Assembly (NCBI GenBank): GCA_022448985.1 | Contig: JAKVCR010000005.1 | Coordinates: 1 to 48,488 of the forward strand | DNA: 48,488 nucleotides | Direction of reading: 5' to 3' | From: Roseibacillus sp. | Lineage (GTDB): Bacteria; Verrucomicrobiota; Verrucomicrobiia; Verrucomicrobiales; Akkermansiaceae | Shown: one piece after another, positions 43,604-48,488 of the stretch | Layout of the letters: every line of letters begins with the position of its first letter | Numbering within the stretch: position 1 is the first letter of the stretch | The notes under the pieces: generated by a model | What the model was told of the DNA's origin: nothing | The model's input: only the letters and a program-made list of their open reading frames with translations | Databases searched by the model: none | Made by a program: the position numbers and the translations under genes

Positions 43604-45916
43604 GTGATAAAACAGATTTTATTCCTCGTTCTCACGCTGGTGGTAAGCGTGACCGGATATGCACATCCGGGAGGCCATTACGGGAAGGACCCCTTCCGTC
43701 AGCTCGATGAGGTCCTGCCCGATCCCAATGAGATACGGGCTGCAAACGGGGCGCCGGGGCCGGAATACTGGCAGCAGCGTGCGGACTACAAGATCAGCGT
43801 GGTGCTCGATGACGAGAACCAGCGACTCAAGGGATCAGAGACGATCACCTACACCAACAACTCCCCGGTGGACCTGACCTATCTCTGGGTACAACTCGAC
43901 CAGAACCGTTTTGAGCAGCAGGCTCTCGGCCACCAGGCCATGGAGGCGCCCGACTTCGGGGATGTTGGTTTCCGGACTCTGCGGAATGAACTGGCTCGGG
44001 AGGACTTTGAGGGAGGGTACCAGATCAAGGCCGTGCGTGATGAGAGCGGGGAGGCGCTCAGCTACTCAATCGTCGATACCATGATGCGCGTGGAGGTGTC
44101 GGTGGGGGCGGGAGCAACCGTCAGGTTCGGGATCGACTGGGAGCACAACATCGTCAATGCCAAGGCCATCCGGGCGCGGGGTGGCTACGAGTATTTCAAG
44201 GAGGATGACAACTATATCTACACCATCGCACAGTGGTATCCCCGGGTGGCGGCGTTCACTGACGTGAATGGCTGGCAGCATAAGCAGTTCCTGGGGCGCG
44301 GTGAGTTTGCCCTGGAGTTCGGCGATTATGAAGTGGCCCTGACTGTGCCGGAGGATCACGTCGTGACGGCCACCGGGACACTGCAGAATCCCGGCCAGGT
44401 TCTCACCGTGGTGCAGCGGGAGCGTCTGCGGCGGGCAGAGGGTCGGGACGAGCCAACCTTTATTGTGACCCCGGAGGAGGCGAAAAAGAACGAGAAGGAG
44501 AAGTCCAGGGGCAACAAGACCTGGATCTTCCGGGCAGAGAATGTGCGCGACTTCGCGTGGGCGTCCTCACGAAAATTCATCTGGGACGCCGCCCACGTGA
44601 AGGTTGGCGAGAAGAAGGAACGGGTCTGGGCCATGTCGCTCTATCCCAACGAGGGGGAGCCGCTCTGGAGCAAGTATTCCACCCATTCCGTGATCCATGC
44701 CCTGCAGGTGTTTTCAAAGCACACCTTCGATTACCCCTACCCGGTGGCAATCTCGGTGCACGGACCGGTATTCGGGATGGAGTATCCCATGATCTGCTTC
44801 AATGGGCCTCGTCCGGAGGAGGATGGGACCTACTCGCGTCGGACCAAGTATGCCCTCATCTCGGTTGTTATTCACGAGGTGGGACACAACTGGTTTCCCA
44901 TGATCGTGAACTCGGATGAACGGCAGTGGACCTGGATGGATGAGGGGTTGACCACCTTCTGCCAGTTCCTTGCCGAGCGTGAGTGGGAGGAGAAGTATCC
45001 CTCACGCAGGGGGATGCCGCCGAGTATCGCGAGTTACATGAAGCGCGACGACGAGATGCCTATCATGACCAATTCAGAATCGCTTCGTTATTTCGGGAGT
45101 AACGCCTATGCCAAGCCGGCAGTGGCCCTGAATATCCTGCGTGAATCGGTCCTCGGGAGGGAAAATTTCGACTTCGCTTTCAAGGAATACACCAATCGGT
45201 GGAAGTTCAAGAGGCCCACTCCCGCTGACTTTTTCCGGACGATGGAAGATGCTTCGGGCGTGGATCTCGACTGGTTCTGGACTGGTTGGTTCTACACCAC
45301 ACATCATGTTGACCTGGGGATCAAGGGGGTGAAGCTTTACCAGTTGGATACGAGGGATCCGGATATTGAGAAGCCGAAGAAGAAGGAGGAGAAGGACAAG
45401 GAGGATGCCAAGCTGCTGACAAACAAGCGCAACACGGGGATCAAGAGGTATACGGACCGTTTTCCTGATCTCCTGGACTTCTATAACGAGCACGATGAGA
45501 ACGATGTAACCAAGAAGGACCGCGACGAGTTCCAGGAGTTTCTTGAGAAACTCGAAGATCACGAAAGGGAAGTCCTGGAGTCCAACCGCTACTTTTACCA
45601 GATCAACCTGAGCAATGAAGGAGGGTTGGTCATGCCGGTGGTCCTCAAGGTGAAATACGAGGATGGGGAAGAAAAAGTCATGCGGCTTCCGGCTGAGCTC
45701 TGGAAGAAGAAATCGAAGGAGGTCTCCAAGCTTCTGGTCTCCAAAAAGAAGGTGGTGAGCATCGAGCTTGACCCCAATCTTGAGATTGCCGATTCGGATC
45801 GCACTAATAATGACTGGCCCGCCAAGCCGGAGGAACTCACCTTCACGCTGGACAAGGAGGAGAAGAAGAACCTGATGCAGCAACTGAAGGAAGAGAAGAA
45901 AGAGAAGAAAGAGTAA
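43604..45916 (+). CDS. M1-family metallopeptidase (exported)
   Basis: The 770-residue protein starts at GTG 43604, with a signal peptide at about 1-19 (ending TGYA). The N-terminal beta-sandwich precedes a thermolysin-type domain. The zinc ligands are H424, H428 and E447 in HEVGHN and DEGLTT, with exactly the HExxHx18E spacing of the M1 family. The GxMEN-type loop reads GMEYPMICFNGP. The C-terminal part, after WFWTGWFYTTHHVDLGIKGVK, is rich in Lys/Glu (KPKKKEEKDKEDAK and the KEEKKEKKE end) and contains strands such as FYQINLSNEGGLVMPVVLKV. It should cleave N-terminal residues from peptides outside the cytoplasm. It lies 90 bases after fdhD, with no sign of a functional link. Confidence 0.94.
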   Translation: MIKQILFLVLTLVVSVTGYAHPGGHYGKDPFRQLDEVLPDPNEIRAANGAPGPEYWQQRADYKISVVLDDENQRLKGSETITYTNNSPVDLTYLWVQLDQNRFEQQALGHQAMEAPDFGDVGFRTLRNELAREDFEGGYQIKAVRDESGEALSYSIVDTMMRVEVSVGAGATVRFGIDWEHNIVNAKAIRARGGYEYFKEDDNYIYTIAQWYPRVAAFTDVNGWQHKQFLGRGEFALEFGDYEVALTVPEDHVVTATGTLQNPGQVLTVVQRERLRRAEGRDEPTFIVTPEEAKKNEKEKSRGNKTWIFRAENVRDFAWASSRKFIWDAAHVKVGEKKERVWAMSLYPNEGEPLWSKYSTHSVIHALQVFSKHTFDYPYPVAISVHGPVFGMEYPMICFNGPRPEEDGTYSRRTKYALISVVIHEVGHNWFPMIVNSDERQWTWMDEGLTTFCQFLAEREWEEKYPSRRGMPPSIASYMKRDDEMPIMTNSESLRYFGSNAYAKPAVALNILRESVLGRENFDFAFKEYTNRWKFKRPTPADFFRTMEDASGVDLDWFWTGWFYTTHHVDLGIKGVKLYQLDTRDPDIEKPKKKEEKDKEDAKLLTNKRNTGIKRYTDRFPDLLDFYNEHDENDVTKKDRDEFQEFLEKLEDHEREVLESNRYFYQINLSNEGGLVMPVVLKVKYEDGEEKVMRLPAELWKKKSKEVSKLLVSKKKVVSIELDPNLEIADSDRTNNDWPAKPEELTFTLDKEEKKNLMQQLKEEKKEKKE

Positions 45917-46010
45917 TGCTTCGTTTTCCAGGGGATCGGATACATGAGCGTCCCGCAGCAGGACCAGGGTTGGGCCTTGAAAAGCTCTAGCACGGATTCA
46001 TGCTGAGGCG

Positions 46011-46430
46011 GTGATTGCAGAGACAGGGGAATTCCAGGTAGGGACCCAGGGGAAGGGGACCTACGAAATTACTGAAGAGGTGGCTGCGATCGTGCGCCAG
46101 TCGGGTATTTCCCGGGGTACGGTGACGGTGTTCGTGAAACATACCAGTGCCAGCCTCGTGATCATGGAGAATGCGGATCCCAGTGCGCGGCGGGATCTGG
46201 AGGAATTCTTTGAACGGCTGGTCCCGGAGGACACCCCCTACTTCATCCACACCATGGAAGGTTCCGATGACATGCCTTCTCACATTCGAATGGCCCTTAC
46301 GCGGACAAGTGAGGTGATTCCCGTGGTGGAGGGGCGTATGGCGCTGGGGACATGGCAGGGAATCTTCCTCTTTGAACACCGTCGTGCGCGACACACGCGT
46401 GGGATCGTGGTGAGCGTGGTGGGGCAATGA
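46011..46430 (+). CDS. yjbQ: YjbQ/UPF0047 family (secondary thiamine-phosphate synthase-like)
   Basis: The 139-residue protein starts at GTG 46011, a full-length member of the UPF0047/YjbQ family. The conserved points are HTSASL (44-49), ENADP (53-57), DDMPSHIRMALTRTS with His91, and GTWQGIFLFEHR (113-124). They form the metal- and phosphate-binding pocket of the trimer. Some members complement thiamine-phosphate synthase mutants weakly, but the true function is not settled. It is cytoplasmic. It is followed by nadC after 124 bases containing inverted repeats. Confidence 0.93.
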   Translation: MIAETGEFQVGTQGKGTYEITEEVAAIVRQSGISRGTVTVFVKHTSASLVIMENADPSARRDLEEFFERLVPEDTPYFIHTMEGSDDMPSHIRMALTRTSEVIPVVEGRMALGTWQGIFLFEHRRARHTRGIVVSVVGQ

Positions 46431-46475
46431 TGGCCAGGGTGCTGTATCCAGCATATGGATGATGGATGCTGGCCA
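46431..46475. repeat. Inverted repeat TGGCCAG/CTGGCCA between yjbQ and nadC
   Basis: Perfect seven-base arms lie at 46431-46437 and 46469-46475, directly after the yjbQ stop. An inner GCTG-TATC-CAGC hairpin sits inside, and a further CTGGCCA occurs at about 46496. No T-tract follows, so it could be a regulatory or 3'-end structure. Confidence 0.3.
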
Positions 46476-46554
46476 AATGTGTGAAGCGGATCCCTGGCCA
46501 CGTGATGGGAACTTGTGAGTTGCGTGGGGGAAGGCAACGGAACTAGGCTGCGGT

Positions 46555-47415
46555 GTGGATGACAGGGTCTCGCAGTTGATTGATCTGGCCTTGGCAGAGG
46601 ATATCGGTCCGGGGGACGTGACATCGGAATTCTTCGTTCCTGCCAACCGTGAGGGACGGGCCTTCCTGGTGGCCAAGTCGGTCGGGGTGGTCGCAGGGGT
46701 TGAGATCGGGGCGGAAGTATTCCGTCGAGTGGATGCCGGGATCGAGGTCAATATGATGTTACAGGACGGATCCGCCATTGCGCCGGGAGCCTATGTCATG
46801 GAGGCAGTGGGGAAGGCTCGCTCGCTACTGACCGCGGAACGAACGGCGATCAATTTTGTGCAACGTCTCTCCGGGGTGGCCACCAAGACGGCTCTTTTTG
46901 TGGAGGCAGTCAAAGGGACGGGTGCCACCATCATTGATACCCGCAAGACCACCCCCGGCTGGCGTTCGCTGGAGAAGGCCGCGGTAGTGGCAGGGGGCGG
47001 ACAGAATCATCGCATGGGCCTCTATGACCGGGCCATGGTGAAGGATAATCACCTGGTGGTGGAAGGAGGGGTGGAAGCGCTGCGTGAGTCTGCGCTTCTT
47101 TTAAGGGAAGCCCATCCCGGGGTGGGGATCGAAGTTGAGGCCGAGACTCTGGAACAGGTGAGGGCCTTCCTCGAGATCGAGGAAGTGGATTATCTCCTGC
47201 TCGACAACATGGAGAACGAACAGATGAAGAAGGCTGTTGAAATGCGAGGTGATCGGGAGCGTCCTCTTCTGGAGGCCAGCGGAGGTGTTAACCTGGATAC
47301 CGTCCGGGGCATTGCGGAAACCGGGGTGGAATTCATTTCGGTCGGAATCCTGACTCACTCCGCCACGGCCTTGGACCTTTCCCTTGAATTCGTTTTGCCC
47401 GGGAAGGAGGACTGA
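46555..47415 (+). CDS. nadC: Nicotinate-nucleotide diphosphorylase (carboxylating) NadC
   Basis: The 286-residue protein starts at GTG 46555. It converts quinolinate and PRPP to nicotinate mononucleotide, CO2 and diphosphate in NAD biosynthesis (cytoplasm). All signature parts are present: LAEDIGPGDVTSEFF (13-27), ERTAINFVQRLSG (95-107), DTRKTTPGWR (128-137), GGGQNHRMGLYD (147-158) and KDNHL (163-167). The C-terminal VDYLLLDNM and GGVNLDTV also fit. The length matches the family. It lies 14 bases before birA, so the two are probably one transcript. nadA and nadB are not in the window. Confidence 0.97.
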   Translation: MDDRVSQLIDLALAEDIGPGDVTSEFFVPANREGRAFLVAKSVGVVAGVEIGAEVFRRVDAGIEVNMMLQDGSAIAPGAYVMEAVGKARSLLTAERTAINFVQRLSGVATKTALFVEAVKGTGATIIDTRKTTPGWRSLEKAAVVAGGGQNHRMGLYDRAMVKDNHLVVEGGVEALRESALLLREAHPGVGIEVEAETLEQVRAFLEIEEVDYLLLDNMENEQMKKAVEMRGDRERPLLEASGGVNLDTVRGIAETGVEFISVGILTHSATALDLSLEFVLPGKED

Positions 47416-47429
47416 CTCTCTCTGGACCG

Positions 47430-48167
47430 ATGCCGGACAACCGGAAGATCTTCGAGCTCATGGGGGACCATATCGAGTGGCACGATACAATGGGTTCAAC
47501 CAATGATCGTGCCCGCGAAATTGTCCGTGAAGAGGGTTCGCGGGCCCATGGCTGGGTTGTAGGAACTGAGGAACAGACTGCGGGGCGGGGTCGCAAGGGT
47601 GCGAGCTGGATCAGCGAGCCAGGAAAGGGGCTTACCTTCTCACTGGTGCTCTCCCCGGTGTGGGAACGCGGGCATTGGGGATGGCTCAGTATGGCGGCGG
47701 CCCTTGCCGTGTGTGAAGGGGCGCTGCGGCCCTGTGGGTTGACGCCCCTGATCAAGTGGCCCAATGATGTGCTTGTCGAAGGGAGTAAGATTTGCGGGAT
47801 TCTGATCGAGACGTCCGGTGATTGTGCCGTGATCGGGATTGGGTTGAATGTGAATGAGAGCGGGTTTCCTCCCGAACTCGAAGCGGTATCGATGTTTCAA
47901 CTCCTCGGAGTAGAGACCGGGCGCGAGTCCCTCATGGAAGAAATCCGGAAGAAGCTGATGGATTATGTCCATCTGGAGGAACCATTGATTGCGGAGCGGG
48001 CGTGGGATCTTCTGGCATGGAAGGATCAGGAGGTGGAGACCGTCTCCGGGGAGCGGGGAAGGATCCGGGGATTCGGTGAAAACGCCGAACTCAATGTGGA
48101 GACCCCCGGGCGTCTGATCACGCTGTCGGATCCGGAGGGGATACGTCTGGTCACACCTGTTGGATAG
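47430..48167 (+). CDS. birA: Biotin--[acetyl-CoA-carboxylase] ligase BirA (no HTH)
   Basis: The 245-residue protein starts at ATG 47430 and attaches biotin to the biotin carboxyl carrier protein through biotinyl-AMP. Signatures include GSTNDRA (22-28), GRGRKGASW (52-60), KWPNDV (109-114), Lys120 in GSKICGIL and GIGLNVN (136-142). The C-terminal SH3-like part ends DPEGIRLV. The N-terminal DNA-binding domain of bifunctional BirA is absent, so it is a ligase only and would not repress biotin genes. It shares a likely transcript with nadC and precedes valS by 184 bases. Confidence 0.97.
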   Translation: MPDNRKIFELMGDHIEWHDTMGSTNDRAREIVREEGSRAHGWVVGTEEQTAGRGRKGASWISEPGKGLTFSLVLSPVWERGHWGWLSMAAALAVCEGALRPCGLTPLIKWPNDVLVEGSKICGILIETSGDCAVIGIGLNVNESGFPPELEAVSMFQLLGVETGRESLMEEIRKKLMDYVHLEEPLIAERAWDLLAWKDQEVETVSGERGRIRGFGENAELNVETPGRLITLSDPEGIRLVTPVG

Positions 48168-48233
48168 CCCTCCCCCTGAAGGGATGAAATCAGGAATCGG
48201 GATTGTCCCGGTACACGCCCGCCAGGGAGGGGG
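48168..48233. repeat. Long stem-loop between birA and valS
   Basis: CCCTCCCCCTG (48168-48178, right after the birA stop) pairs with CAGGGAGGGGG (48223-48233) with one mismatch and one U-G pair. An inner CGGGA-TTG-TCCCG hairpin lies at 48198-48210. The following bases TTATCAT are only weakly T-rich, so a terminator is possible but not proven. Confidence 0.35.
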
Positions 48234-48351
48234 TTATCATGCGGTGATGGTGGCGGCTGGCATCATCGGGTCCAAGTAGTTGTCACCAGAGGGTCTCCGA
48301 GTCGCCGAATGTCTTGAAATGATACGCTGCGTGGGTTTCCCTCCGCCCGCG

Positions 48352-48488
48352 ATGGCGGAGCTGAGCAAGGCATACGAACCTGGTGAGGTCGAAGGGATCT
48401 GGTACCAGCGTTGGGTCGAGGCCGGTTGCTTCCGGGGTGACGAGACATCGGACAAACCGGCCTACTCGATTGTGATTCCGCCGCCCAA
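48352..48488 (+). CDS. valS: Valyl-tRNA synthetase ValS, N-terminus only (3'-truncated)
   Basis: The gene is cut by the window end after 45 codons and two bases. The visible protein MAELSKAYEPGEVEGIWYQR, then CFRGDETSDKPAYSIVIPPP, matches the start of ValS, leading to the HIGH-type motif region. ATG 48352 fits the usual N-terminus. An in-frame ATG at 48319 would add 11 residues (MIRCVGFPPA) with no family match. ValS charges tRNA-Val in the cytoplasm. No T-box specifier structure is evident upstream. Confidence 0.9.
   Translation, partial: MAELSKAYEPGEVEGIWYQRWVEAGCFRGDETSDKPAYSIVIPPP

Noticed and set aside
48234..48351. T-box riboswitch before valS
   Set aside because: I could not find the conserved T-box (AGGGTGGnACCGCG-like) or a terminator/antiterminator pair in this leader.

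Overview
The window looks like a chromosomal segment of a Verrucomicrobiota bacterium, with Planctomycetota as the alternative. The basis is the dense set of planctomycete/verrucomicrobial-type secreted proteins (DUF1501, DUF1549/DUF1553, DUF1800, planctomycete-type cytochrome c, PPC domains, PQQ-like propellers), the sulfatases, the moderately high G+C and the frequent GTG starts. This is inferred from gene content; there is no rRNA in the window. I see no tRNA, rRNA, CRISPR array, insertion sequence or phage gene, and no gene-free stretch longer than about 300 bases.

Layout. 1-6980: a truncated secreted protein, a DUF6174 lipidated or secreted protein, an alginate-lyase-family protein, a PQQ-like propeller, a sulfatase and a Tat-exported TIM-barrel epimerase. 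7034-13296 (minus): a three-gene operon of DUF1501, Ig-like/DUF1549/DUF1553 and PPC-domain proteins. Across a short divergent region full of inverted repeats lies a leucine-rich-repeat protein ending in a VHL-type beta domain. 14550-21830 (minus): a propeller plus a HEAT/beta-sandwich pair, a large secreted beta-sandwich protein and an S9 peptidase. 21990-27778 (plus): a sulfatase with an eroded active site, then a cytochrome-type DUF1549/DUF1553 protein with its DUF1501 partner. 27839-32108: an aspartate/aromatic aminotransferase, a sialidase and a LamG-like surface protein. 32147-39096 (minus): a coupled operon of a multidomain DUF1800 protein, DUF1501 and a pseudopilin-like protein. 39280-41589 (minus): a TPR-redoxin fusion. 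41759-48488 (plus): mainly housekeeping and cofactor genes, namely a TIM-barrel epimerase, fdhD, an M1 peptidase, yjbQ, nadC, birA and the start of valS.

How it fits together. Most proteins carry export signals and look built for degrading glycans and proteins outside the cytoplasm (alginate-lyase family, sulfatases, sialidase, S9 and M1 peptidases), with sugar epimerases to process products. No SusC/SusD pair or transporter is visible, so this is not a classical polysaccharide utilisation locus. The most striking theme is three separate DUF1501 loci. Each DUF1501 protein has a Tat-type signal and is paired with a much larger Sec-type partner (DUF1549/DUF1553 twice, DUF1800 once). Other points of interest are the LRR-VHL-beta protein, a possible structured leader at 13303-13412, and a C-terminal module of about 245 residues shared by two unrelated secreted proteins.
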